From positions 1 through 35,302 of the forward strand of contig JAQWUD010000018.1 of assembly GCA_029242325.1 (NCBI GenBank): a DNA stretch of 35,302 nt. Direction: 5' to 3'. Position numbers and translations under genes: made by a program. The notes under the pieces were generated by a model that was given only the letters and a program-made list of their open reading frames with translations, was not told the origin of the DNA and made no database searches. The DNA is from Luminiphilus sp. GTDB lineage: Bacteria; Pseudomonadota; Gammaproteobacteria; Pseudomonadales; Halieaceae. The first letter of the stretch is position 1; every line of letters begins with the position of its first letter. Of this stretch, positions 8,325 through 16,870 are shown one piece after another.

Positions 8325-9407
8325 ATGACGCTGGAGCAGACAGACGAGGCCTACCGCGGCTTGATTTACCCTTGGGGTCGACTGGAGCACCCGGGGGATG
8401 AGCCCTTTGAAGTCGCCCCTGGGGTGTGGTGGCTCCGTTTCACCATGCCGGGGCCGTTGAATCACATTAACCTTTGGTTGTTGGAGGATGGCGACGGTTG
8501 GACCATCGTCGATACCTGCCTCAATCTGGACAGCGCAAAAGCACGCTGGGACAGCCTGTTCAGCGGTTTCATGCAGAACAAGCACGTCAAGCGCGTAATC
8601 TGCACCCATATGCACCCTGATCACATTGGCTTAGCCGGATGGCTATGCGAGCGCTTTGCCTGTGACCTTTATATGACTCAGGCTGAGTTCCTCACGGGCA
8701 GCCTGATCATGGGCTACACCGGAGAGCAGGCACCGCCCCCCGCGATCTCATTCTACCACCGCGCCGGGTTTTCAGATGAACAGCTGGAGAATTACCGACA
8801 ACGTTTCGGCAGCTTTGGACAGTTTGCAACCCCTCTTCCACACAATTACCAGAGACTCAGTGACCGGCAAACGTTGTCCATTGGAGGGCGTTACTGGCAG
8901 GTGGTCACGGGTCAGGGACACTCACCAGAGCATGCCTGCCTCTACTGCCCGGCATTGCAGCTGGTGATCGCAGGGGATCAAATTCTGCCGCGCATCACTC
9001 CGAACGTCTCGGTATTCCCCACTGAACCCGATGGTAACCCGCTCGAATCGTGGCTGGCTTCCAGCACCCGCTTATTGGGCATGCTACCCGACGACTTGCT
9101 GGTGTTACCCGCTCACCAGTCGCCCTTTACGGGCGTCCGGGTGCGCCTCAACCAGATTATAGACAGCCATCGACTGGCACTGGCGGACCTCTATGATTTT
9201 TTGATGAAGCCGCGATTATTGCCCGAATGTTTCCAGTGTCTGTTTGGACGTGAAATCGGCGACACCGAGATACAAATGGCGACGGGAGAAACCGTCGCAC
9301 ACCTCAATTATCTCTGGCATCGGGGCAATATCAGCAGGCAGGTGAATGCCGATGGACGTTACGAATATCAAGCTGATCCCGAAGCGCGGTATATCGACGC
9401 GGAGTAG
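8325..9407 (+). CDS. Metallo-beta-lactamase-fold hydrolase
   Basis: 360 residues from ATG 8325 (AGAGAGGAT just upstream). GTG 8271, also behind a GGGAGAG, would add 18 residues, so the start is uncertain. The zinc-binding motif is THMHPDH (H95, H97, D99, H100), followed by GQGHSPEHACLY (third histidine), IAGDQILPRI (bridging Asp) and LPAHQSPF (last histidine): a full set for a binuclear MBL hydrolase. The C-terminal ~80 residues contain a small helical domain (MATGETVAHLNYLWHRGNI) common in longer MBL hydrolases. The substrate is unknown; thioester, ester or lactone hydrolysis are possible. The next gene, an esterase, starts six bases after the stop, so the two are surely co-transcribed. Confidence 0.88.
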   Translation: MTLEQTDEAYRGLIYPWGRLEHPGDEPFEVAPGVWWLRFTMPGPLNHINLWLLEDGDGWTIVDTCLNLDSAKARWDSLFSGFMQNKHVKRVICTHMHPDHIGLAGWLCERFACDLYMTQAEFLTGSLIMGYTGEQAPPPAISFYHRAGFSDEQLENYRQRFGSFGQFATPLPHNYQRLSDRQTLSIGGRYWQVVTGQGHSPEHACLYCPALQLVIAGDQILPRITPNVSVFPTEPDGNPLESWLASSTRLLGMLPDDLLVLPAHQSPFTGVRVRLNQIIDSHRLALADLYDFLMKPRLLPECFQCLFGREIGDTEIQMATGETVAHLNYLWHRGNISRQVNADGRYEYQADPEARYIDAE

Positions 9408-9413
9408 CCATCA

Positions 9414-10292
9414 GTGAACGGGCTCCTGAATAAATTCAAAACGCTCGCCTTCCGCTGGTACTACCGGCGAATCAATCGGCTGGCGTGGGAAGGCGCTCCC
9501 GAGCCCGATGTCATGACCAGCTCTCTGCAGCTGCCGTTAGACCATGAGACACTAAGTGCGCGGATTTATCACGGCATCAGCAGCCGGCCTCTGATGATCT
9601 ACTTTCACGGAGGTGGCTGGGTCATAGGCGATCTTGATACCCACCATCCTTTCTGTCTCAGGCTCGCTCATGCGACCCAGTGTACTGTGATGGCGATTGA
9701 TTACCGGCTGGCACCAGAGCACACTTTCCCGTGCGCCCACGAAGATGCGATGACGGCCTCACAATGGATTATTGATCACCTCAATGCGCTCCCACCCAAC
9801 AATGGCGAAGTGGTGCTGGCGGGCGACAGCGCTGGAGGCAACCTCACCTTCGCCACAGCCGCACGAATGCCCGACGAGCCGCGGCTTCGAGGTTGCATCA
9901 TGATCTATCCAGCGACGCAGCATTACCATGCTGAGTTGCGCTCTTACGTGGAGCACGCCAAAACTGGCCCTCTGACTACACCCATTATGCGGTGGTTCAC
10001 CGACACCTATCTCAACGGGCTTGCGCCGGCTGATCCCACTGCAGAAATCATGTTCCCGGAAAAACGAACCCCGCTCAAAGGGTTTCCAAGATCCCTGTTG
10101 GTGACCGCTGAAAAAGACCCTTTGCGAGACGATGGGAAAAGACTGGCAAAACGGCTCAAATTAGCGGGAACGAATTTGCAGCATGAACATTTTACTCGGG
10201 AGGCGCACGGCTTTCCTTGTTCTGAGGGGCCCACCCCCGCGCATCATCGTTTTATCGAAATAGCCGCCTCCTGGATGAAAGACATCAGCTGA
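9414..10292 (+). CDS. Alpha/beta hydrolase, hormone-sensitive-lipase type esterase
   Basis: 292 residues from GTG 9414. It carries the HSL-family oxyanion motif HGGGW (65-69), the nucleophile elbow GDSAGGN with S139, and acid and base candidates D235 (AEKDPLRDDG) and H265 (EAHGF), i.e. a complete Ser-Asp-His triad at family spacing. YRLAPEHTFP is a further hallmark. No signal peptide, so presumably cytosolic and acting on short acyl esters. It follows the MBL hydrolase by six bases. Its last eight bases overlap tail-to-tail with the iron alcohol dehydrogenase on the other strand. Confidence 0.9.
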   Translation: MNGLLNKFKTLAFRWYYRRINRLAWEGAPEPDVMTSSLQLPLDHETLSARIYHGISSRPLMIYFHGGGWVIGDLDTHHPFCLRLAHATQCTVMAIDYRLAPEHTFPCAHEDAMTASQWIIDHLNALPPNNGEVVLAGDSAGGNLTFATAARMPDEPRLRGCIMIYPATQHYHAELRSYVEHAKTGPLTTPIMRWFTDTYLNGLAPADPTAEIMFPEKRTPLKGFPRSLLVTAEKDPLRDDGKRLAKRLKLAGTNLQHEHFTREAHGFPCSEGPTPAHHRFIEIAASWMKDIS

Positions 10293-11496
10293 CGCTGATG
10301 TCGCGCAGAATGCCAAGCATTTCTGCTTTGGTCAGTAACCGAGGCGACACGTAGCCATCGCTCTCGTCCATCGCCGCATGAGCAAGCGTCTCCCAGTCCT
10401 CGGATTGAATCCGCGGGTCTGTTTCTGCAATGCCCACTTTGCGAATCAGGTCGGTGACTGATTCGACAAAAGCCTGAGCACGCGCAGCGGGCGACGCTGC
10501 CTCTGAAACGTGCGTGACCACAGCTAGTTCGGCGAGCGCCGTCTCTGCTTCAGACAGACACGCCTGCAACACATGGGGCAGCGCCAACGCATTCGCCTGA
10601 CCATGAGGAATGCCATAGCGCGCGCCAAGTTGATGCGCGATCGCGTGTACATTCCCCACGCCCACCTGATTAATTGCAATACCGGCGTGATAAGCCGCCA
10701 CCGCCATGCCCTGACGCGCCTCCATATCCTCAGGGTGTTGCACGGCCTGTTCCAACCAGCGAAAGACCCCCTGAATCGCGAGGCGACCATTTTCTTTTCG
10801 GGTGCCGCGATCCCAAATACAGATGAAGGCCTCAATACCATGGGTCAGGGCATCTATTCCTGTTGCTGCTGTAATGGGCGCTGGCAAACCTACCAATAAG
10901 TCAGGGTTGAGTGCCACCGCCTGAGGGAGCAATCCCTCAGCGACAATAATGTGCTTGAGCTTTTCTACGGGGTCTTTGATCACCGCCCCCATTGTCGCTT
11001 CGCTGCCGGTGCCCGATGTCGTGGGGATGGCGTAAATCGGCAAAATGTCGTCGGGCACCTTGTTCATGCCCACCCATTTGTCGGGCGCTTCATCACTGGA
11101 TCGTGTGCAGGCAATAATTTTTGCGGCATCCATCGAAGACCCGCCACCGACTGCAATGATGGCGGTGCAGCCCGCCGATCGCAGTGCCTGCCGCCCCTCA
11201 ATGACATGCGCGAAGGTGGGGTCGGGATCCACGCCGGCGTACCAGTGCAGATTGACCCCTGCCTCGACCAAGCCAGCCAAAGCGCGCTCTGCCAAACCCA
11301 GCTCCTTCAGTGCCTTATCGGTTACCACCAGCACATCGGTATGCCCGATATCCACAATGCGACGACAGAGATCGTCGGTCGCGCCCCGCCCCACATAGGA
11401 GAGATGCACGCCTGCAGCTTTATTACCGATCAGCAACTTGATCAGTCCCAGCTTAAAGCCACGCTTGAATCGCCTTACCGGCATTGATCGCACCAT
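10285..11496 (-). CDS. Iron-containing alcohol dehydrogenase
   Basis: 403 residues, near the usual 380-400 for group III metal-dependent alcohol dehydrogenases. It has the nucleotide-binding GGGSSMDAAK (117-126), IPTTSGTGSEAT (157-168), and four metal ligands at the spacing known for FucO-type enzymes: D215 and H219 (GIDALTHGIEAF), H284 and H298 (GIPHGQANAL). It probably interconverts a primary or secondary alcohol and the aldehyde or ketone with NAD(P)+; the substrate is not predictable. ATG 11496 has GGGAG eight bases upstream. Divergent from the quinone-oxidoreductase-like gene across a 95-base promoter gap. Confidence 0.93.
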   Translation of the reverse strand: MVRSMPVRRFKRGFKLGLIKLLIGNKAAGVHLSYVGRGATDDLCRRIVDIGHTDVLVVTDKALKELGLAERALAGLVEAGVNLHWYAGVDPDPTFAHVIEGRQALRSAGCTAIIAVGGGSSMDAAKIIACTRSSDEAPDKWVGMNKVPDDILPIYAIPTTSGTGSEATMGAVIKDPVEKLKHIIVAEGLLPQAVALNPDLLVGLPAPITAATGIDALTHGIEAFICIWDRGTRKENGRLAIQGVFRWLEQAVQHPEDMEARQGMAVAAYHAGIAINQVGVGNVHAIAHQLGARYGIPHGQANALALPHVLQACLSEAETALAELAVVTHVSEAASPAARAQAFVESVTDLIRKVGIAETDPRIQSEDWETLAHAAMDESDGYVSPRLLTKAEMLGILRDISVS

Positions 11497-11591
11497 TGCG
11501 AGATCTCCCAGAGAGCCTGTTGACAGGGTAGTCTATCTGTCCGAGACCATCGGCAACAGCCTGCAACATAACAGAAGGAATTCCGCGCACT

Positions 11592-12575
11592 ATGGACAGA
11601 CACTACATCGAGTTTGCCACACCCGAATCGGCCGCCGTTCGCTCTGATCCCGCCCCAACCCCCGCTCGCGAAGAGGTCCTGATTGGCGTACATCACGCTG
11701 GCATCAATCGCGCAGACCTACTGCAACGCCTCGGTCTTTATCCACCCCCCGAAGACGCCTCACCGATACCGGGGTTAGAAGTCGCAGGCGAAGTCGTTGC
11801 GCTTGGTGAGGGCTGTCAGCATTTGCAGGTGGGCGACCGCGTCTGCGCGCTGACCCACGGTGGCGGCTACGCGTCACTGGCCATTGCCCGCGAGGATCAT
11901 TGCCTGACACTGCCTGAAACTCTCACCTCCGAGGAAGGCGCGGCCCTACCAGAAGCCTTACTCACAGTGTGGTACAACGTATTCGAACGCGGCCAGCTCG
12001 CTCGAGGCGAGACAGTACTCATTCATGGTGGCAGCAGCGGAATTGGCTCCATCGGCGTGCAGATGGCGAAAACCATGGGTGCAACGACGCTATCTACGGC
12101 AGGGTCCTTGGAGCGCTGCGAAACAGTGCGCGCATTGGGTGCTGAGTTCGTCGCTGACCATCGCGAGGGTGATCTGGCCGCGCAATTCACCCAAGCGGGT
12201 TATGCGGGTAAGATCAATGTCATTCTCGACATTGCGGGGGGCGACCTCATGCAATCGAACCTCGATCTCGCGGCACCCGACGGGAGAATAGTCTGTATTG
12301 GCGTCATGCGGGGCATGCAAAGCGAGATCAACCTTGCCACGCTGTTTATGAAACGCCTCACGCTGACGGGCAGCACCCTGCGTAGACTCGAGATGACTGA
12401 GCGTGCACGGTGTTTCGACGCCATCCGTCAACACGTTTGGCCGCAGGTAGTGGCCGGTGATATCAGACCTGTTGTGGACACCGCCTACCCGCTCGCTGCG
12501 GTACTCGAGGCCCATGAGCATATGCGATTGGGAGCACATTTTGGTAAGTTGGTATTGGATTGCAGCGTGCAGTAG
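11592..12575 (+). CDS. Zinc-type alcohol dehydrogenase-like NAD(P)H:quinone oxidoreductase
   Basis: 327 residues, the size of the QOR/PIG3 branch of the medium-chain dehydrogenase/reductase family. The N-terminal GroES-like domain (HHAGINRADLLQRLGLYPPP, GLEVAGEVVALGEG) lacks the zinc-binding residues of true zinc alcohol dehydrogenases. The Rossmann domain has IHGGSSGIGSIGVQMAK near residues 143-159. Expected to reduce quinones or alpha,beta-unsaturated carbonyls with NADPH in the cytosol. The C-terminus (HMRLGAHFGKLVL) is typical. An AAGGA lies 13 bases before the ATG, a rather long spacing. Divergent from the iron alcohol dehydrogenase. Confidence 0.92.
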   Translation: MDRHYIEFATPESAAVRSDPAPTPAREEVLIGVHHAGINRADLLQRLGLYPPPEDASPIPGLEVAGEVVALGEGCQHLQVGDRVCALTHGGGYASLAIAREDHCLTLPETLTSEEGAALPEALLTVWYNVFERGQLARGETVLIHGGSSGIGSIGVQMAKTMGATTLSTAGSLERCETVRALGAEFVADHREGDLAAQFTQAGYAGKINVILDIAGGDLMQSNLDLAAPDGRIVCIGVMRGMQSEINLATLFMKRLTLTGSTLRRLEMTERARCFDAIRQHVWPQVVAGDIRPVVDTAYPLAAVLEAHEHMRLGAHFGKLVLDCSVQ

Positions 12576-12655
12576 ATAGCGCGCCAGGCAATCCAGCGTC
12601 AACCAACTCACGGCCCGCCGTTATAGATGGCATACTGATCAGGAAGCGAGTCACC

Positions 12656-14251
12656 ATGCCTATCCCAAAGTGTCAACACGCGACCAACGCATTTAAGGCA
12701 TGGGGATTAATCCTGCCGCTGCTCTTTGCCGGGTGTGGCGATCAGCACGCCGTTAATTTGCCCGACGCCAAAGCAGAAGCCGCGAATCCGGCAGCCGGCG
12801 ATGTCGGATGGAGCCCGAACCACAGCAATGAGGCCAGCGAGAATAGCGTCCGCGCGAGCCTGCAGGACGAGGGGACACCGCCGGCCGGTTTGAAACGGTT
12901 TGGTGTTGCCCCCCACTTTGGTGATCTTGATCGCATGGTGGAGCGACGGGTTATCCGCGTGCTGACGGTGTATGGGCCAGGTCGTTATTTCCTCGAGAAC
13001 GGCCCCCAAGGTACGGTTCACGCGTATGCCAGCAAGCTGGAAAACATCGTCAACGAGGCCTTCTCAACCGGCCTACTGAGGGTACAAGTGGCCGTTATCC
13101 CCGTTGCACGGGATCAGCTCTTTCCCGCACTGCAATCGGGTCACGGCGACATCGTAATGGCCGGCACCACCGTCACGCAAAGCCGTCGGGCACAAGTCGA
13201 CTTTACCGACCCCGTGAGCAAACCACTGAAAGAGGTATTGATTACAGGACCCAGCGCACCTGTGCTTAACACCTTGTCGGACCTCTCTGGAAAAACCATC
13301 TACGTCCGTCTGTCGAGCAGCTACGCCGAAAGTGTTCAGCAACTGAACCGCCAGCTGCTCGAGCAAGGCCTCAACGGTATCCGTATCGAGGCGATTGATG
13401 AGGCACTGGAAGACGAGGACCTGATCGAAATGGTCGACGCGGGCCTGCTGTCCTGGGCAATCGTCGACAGCTACAAGCCCCAAATGTGGCAGGAAGTCTT
13501 CAACCGAGTCACCGTACGAGATGATCTGGTACTCAGAGAGGGCGGGCGACTTGCCTGGGCGATCAGGCCTGACAGTCCCCAGCTTAAACGCTTCCTTAAC
13601 ACCTTTCTCAAAGACAATCGCGAAGGCACCTTGTTCGGCAACGTTATTCGCAATCGTTACATTCGAGATTTTGACTGGGCGGAAAATGCCATCGGCGCAG
13701 AAGAACTCAGCCGATATCGTGCCCTGTCATCCTACTTTCGCAAACACGGGGATAACTATGGGATAGATCCCACTTTGCTCGCCGCCCAGGGCTTTCAGGA
13801 ATCCCGACTCGACCAGAGTGTGCGCAGCCCCGTTGGGGCGATCGGCGTGATGCAACTGCTGCCCAGCACGGCCAAAGACAAGAATGTTGCGATTCCCAAT
13901 ATCGATGAATTGGAGCCCAACATCGAAGCCGGTGCCAAGTACATGGCGTTTCTTCGGGAACGTTATTTTAGTGGTCCCGAGCTGGATGACCTCAACGCCT
14001 CTCTGCTGGCGCTGGCGTCCTACAACGCCGGACCCGGGCGCATCCGACGCCTGCGGCGGGAGGCGGAAACGCGCGGCTATGACCCCAACCGGTGGTTTGA
14101 CAACGTCGAGGTTATTGTCGCCGAGCAGGTCGGACGCGAAACCGTGCAATATGTTGCCAATATCTTCAAATATTATCTGACCTACCGTTGGATCAATGCT
14201 GCAGACGCTGAGCGCTCAGCCGCACGCCGTGCCACGGGGATCGAGGAATAG
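12656..14251 (+). CDS. mltF: MltF-like membrane-bound lytic murein transglycosylase
   Basis: 531 residues from ATG 12656 (AGGA upstream); the frame is open back to 12560 but only this start gives a signal peptide. It is a lipoprotein: the hydrophobic run ends in LFAGC (lipobox, Cys ~27). A linker of about 45 residues follows, then a periplasmic solute-binding (SBP_bac_3) domain (about 85-325: VIRVLTVYGPGRYF, GHGDIVMAGTTVTQSRRAQV), then a soluble-lytic-transglycosylase domain with FQESRLDQ (catalytic E382), SPVGAIGVMQLLPSTA and ALASYNAGPGRIRRL. This is the domain order of E. coli MltF, which cleaves peptidoglycan to 1,6-anhydro-muropeptides, and the length is close to it (518). The N-terminal linker is longer and the tail shorter than in E. 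coli. Converges on the RNase J-like gene with a 12-base gap. Confidence 0.9.
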   Translation: MPIPKCQHATNAFKAWGLILPLLFAGCGDQHAVNLPDAKAEAANPAAGDVGWSPNHSNEASENSVRASLQDEGTPPAGLKRFGVAPHFGDLDRMVERRVIRVLTVYGPGRYFLENGPQGTVHAYASKLENIVNEAFSTGLLRVQVAVIPVARDQLFPALQSGHGDIVMAGTTVTQSRRAQVDFTDPVSKPLKEVLITGPSAPVLNTLSDLSGKTIYVRLSSSYAESVQQLNRQLLEQGLNGIRIEAIDEALEDEDLIEMVDAGLLSWAIVDSYKPQMWQEVFNRVTVRDDLVLREGGRLAWAIRPDSPQLKRFLNTFLKDNREGTLFGNVIRNRYIRDFDWAENAIGAEELSRYRALSSYFRKHGDNYGIDPTLLAAQGFQESRLDQSVRSPVGAIGVMQLLPSTAKDKNVAIPNIDELEPNIEAGAKYMAFLRERYFSGPELDDLNASLLALASYNAGPGRIRRLRREAETRGYDPNRWFDNVEVIVAEQVGRETVQYVANIFKYYLTYRWINAADAERSAARRATGIEE

Positions 14252-14263
14252 CAACCAGCGCGC

Positions 14264-15628
14264 TCAGGCAGCTCCCTTGAGCCGCTCTGTCTCCTCACAC
14301 CACTCAAGCCGACCCACTTTGGCAAACCGGCGGCGCACCCCCGGAGTGGGACTGAGGTAAAAAAGATCACCATTGCGCCCGGTTAACGTCATCTGGGCAC
14401 CCGCCTCACGGGCAATATCCGCATTCGCGCGCATGTGCGCCGATTCGCCATGCACGGGAACCACCAGCTTTGGTTGAAGTAACTGGTAAAGATCCACTAA
14501 CTCCCCCCGACACGGATGGCCTGATGCATGCAGCGGGGCTTCGCTCTCTTCAGCTTCTATGACGTGGATGCCTCGGTTGCGGAATCCCTCCACAAGCCGC
14601 TTCACCGACGATTCATTTCCGGGAATGGTTTTAGATGAAAGCAAGACCGTGTCACCCTGCTCGAGTGCCAAATCGGGGTGCGTCTGTGACATCAATTTTT
14701 GCAGTGCAGCGCCCCACTCTCCCTGGCTACCCGTCGCCACCGCCAACACTTCATGGGGCGGGAGGTAACCCAAATGCTGAGCATGGATGGGCTGGAAATC
14801 CCGTTGTAATAGCCCTACCTGTTGCGCGCACCGGGCCAGCCCATTGGCAGATCGGCCCAAGATACCCAAGTAACGACCCGTGCGGACGGCAAGGGTCGCA
14901 AGTGTTTGCATACGCGCGACGTTACTGGAGAAGCAGCCGACCACAATACGCCCTGCGCAATTGGCAATAACCGTACCCAGTGCTGCAGCCACATCCCCCT
15001 CCGATGGCGAGTAACCTTCTTTCAGCGCGTTGGTAGAATCACAAATCACGGCGTCAATACCTGCACGACCCAGCTCAGCGAAACGGTGTGATGACCAGGC
15101 CGCACCGACGACCGGCGCGCTGTCGATTTTCCAATCGGCGGTGTGCAGTATGCGGGCACTGGCAGTGGTGATGCTCAGGGCGCAGGTTTCTGGTGTCGAA
15201 TGGGTGATCGGGATCCATTCGACCTCAAAGGGTCCTAGATCAATCCGCTCCCCCGGCGCTATCTCGATGAGAGGTGAAGGCAGCACCCCACCTCTGCCAC
15301 GAGTCTTGTAGCGCAGGACCGATGCTGCAAAAGGCGTGGCGTAAACGGGGCATCGCAGCTGCTCCCATAGATAGGGCAAGGCTCCGAGATGATCTTCATG
15401 GGCATGCGTCACAATCAACCCGGCCAGCTGGTCACGTCTGGCAGCGATAAAGCGCGGGTCTGGCATCTGCACCGACGGACGCAGCGCGCCCGGTGCTTGT
15501 TCGAGTGTGATCCCGCAGTCCACCGCCAGCCACTGGTTAGCGACGCCAAAGAGATTGAAATTCATACCAATCTCTCCACACCCCCCCAGGGGCAGAAAAA
15601 CGACATCGGTGTTACCGGACTGGGTCAT
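14264..15628 (-). CDS. RNase J-like beta-CASP metallo-hydrolase
   Basis: 454 residues. The N-terminal GGCGEIGMN and zinc motif THAHEDHLG (H75, H77, D79, H80) are diagnostic of the RNase J/beta-CASP group; further ligands are ITHSTPET, HTADWKID and the C-terminal PVHGES. VICDSTNALKEGYSPSE is another RNase J signature. RNase J proteins act as 5'-to-3' exonucleases and endonucleases on RNA. This protein ends soon after PVHGES and a short tail, so the ~100-residue C-terminal domain of Bacillus-type RNase J (about 555 residues) is missing; such short forms occur in proteobacteria and their activity is less certain. It starts 21 bases after the stop of the DUF481 gene, suggesting co-transcription. 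Confidence 0.87.
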   Translation of the reverse strand: MTQSGNTDVVFLPLGGCGEIGMNFNLFGVANQWLAVDCGITLEQAPGALRPSVQMPDPRFIAARRDQLAGLIVTHAHEDHLGALPYLWEQLRCPVYATPFAASVLRYKTRGRGGVLPSPLIEIAPGERIDLGPFEVEWIPITHSTPETCALSITTASARILHTADWKIDSAPVVGAAWSSHRFAELGRAGIDAVICDSTNALKEGYSPSEGDVAAALGTVIANCAGRIVVGCFSSNVARMQTLATLAVRTGRYLGILGRSANGLARCAQQVGLLQRDFQPIHAQHLGYLPPHEVLAVATGSQGEWGAALQKLMSQTHPDLALEQGDTVLLSSKTIPGNESSVKRLVEGFRNRGIHVIEAEESEAPLHASGHPCRGELVDLYQLLQPKLVVPVHGESAHMRANADIAREAGAQMTLTGRNGDLFYLSPTPGVRRRFAKVGRLEWCEETERLKGAA

Positions 15629-15649
15629 GCGCTGATACTCAATGCATGA

Positions 15650-16762
15650 TCACCAACGATAGCCGATTCGAAACTTTAGGGTCTCATCAAGCTTTTCCTT
15701 ACCTTCGGCAGCGCCGCCATCGTAATCCGCAGTCGCCTCTGCAGCCGCCTCCAACCCTAACAACAAGGGGAAACGAAGCCCAAACGTTGTCCGATAGATC
15801 GACTTCTCCATCGACGACAAGTTCACGATATTGATCTGCCGAAAATACAATTTGAGTGTTCCGTCAAAAAACGTCGTCTCGCCGGTCAGATTGATATTCA
15901 TGCCAGTGTAGTCATTATCTTCAGAGACTAGGAAATCCGTATCAACGTAGGAGATACCGAGCTCCGCATCAAGCTTGAGTCCATCCCGGGAAAGGAGCTT
16001 GCGCCCATAATAAGGTCCAAAATAAGACCGCCGCTTTACGTCGGCAAACTTGTCAGCAGTAAACCCGAGGTTCATACCGATGTAATTACGAGGGTCTGTC
16101 AGGAAATAATCGTACTTACCAATGACCTGCCAGTTATCTGCCGTGGCCTGTGATTCGGTTTTGGTCACGCCACCATCCTCCGTCGAGCGAATAATGGAAC
16201 TCGTTTCTTCGTAGTCCGCGCGAAGAGTGACCCGGTCGCGCCGGCTTTCGAGAATGGTTTCCATGTCCAGATTCAGCTGATCCGTCTCGGTATTACCGCG
16301 ACTGAATTCCACCGCGCTCGTTACCCGACCGGTGGTGTGATAACCGCGACCGGCCTCCCAATCTTCGGGGTTCGCCACATCGAGCTGATCCACCCCCAGT
16401 CTGCCTTCGTCTTCCAGCACCAATTCGCCATCAACAATTCTCAAGGCCGAGAGCGACAGGGTGTTTTGGTCGCGGGTCAGCACTTCGATCTCCTGATCGG
16501 ATTCCAGCAAGGCGATCGACTCAAGGGGGATCACCACATCGCCCATCAGTGCCGTTGTGACATACACTGCGCCATCATGCATATCAGTGATTTCGCCGTA
16601 AATCAGGGATTGGTCTGTGAGCTCAATGCGTGCGGGGGCGCTAAAGCCCTCGGTTCGCGACACATTGGCCTCTGCACGAGTCATGCCCAAAAGCAGCAGT
16701 GCCACAAACGTGAAGAGAAGGATTAAGTGTATCCTTGGTGAGGGATGAAGCGGACGCGTCAT
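15650..16762 (-). CDS. DUF481-family outer-membrane beta-barrel protein
   Basis: 370 residues with a clear signal peptide (LILLFTFVALLLLGMTRAEA). An N-terminal segment (RIELTDQSLIYGEITDMHDG) resembles a small SH3-like/LSM-type beta domain. The remainder is a DUF481 barrel: ETDQLNLDMETILESRRDRV, YDYFLTDPRNYIGMNLGFTAD and GRKLLSRDGLKLDAELGISY, ending in an aromatic outer-membrane-type C-terminus (FRIGYRW). DUF481 includes the salt-induced E. coli YdiY; its function is unknown. It is the upstream partner of the RNase J-like gene and is divergent from glutathione reductase. Confidence 0.88.
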   Translation of the reverse strand: MTRPLHPSPRIHLILLFTFVALLLLGMTRAEANVSRTEGFSAPARIELTDQSLIYGEITDMHDGAVYVTTALMGDVVIPLESIALLESDQEIEVLTRDQNTLSLSALRIVDGELVLEDEGRLGVDQLDVANPEDWEAGRGYHTTGRVTSAVEFSRGNTETDQLNLDMETILESRRDRVTLRADYEETSSIIRSTEDGGVTKTESQATADNWQVIGKYDYFLTDPRNYIGMNLGFTADKFADVKRRSYFGPYYGRKLLSRDGLKLDAELGISYVDTDFLVSEDNDYTGMNINLTGETTFFDGTLKLYFRQINIVNLSSMEKSIYRTTFGLRFPLLLGLEAAAEATADYDGGAAEGKEKLDETLKFRIGYRW

Positions 16763-16870
16763 TTATTGTTACTCGGGTTGTCTTGCTCGAACACGCGAAC
16801 TGTAAGCCAACCGCTCCCACAATGAAATTGCTCAATACGACAGATAATCGCTGACCGTTAAGGTGGCCCC

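Noticed and set aside
12560-12655. Longer N-terminus of the MltF-like protein
   Set aside because: It would bury the signal peptide and lipobox, and overlap the previous gene; ATG 12656 has its own ribosome site.
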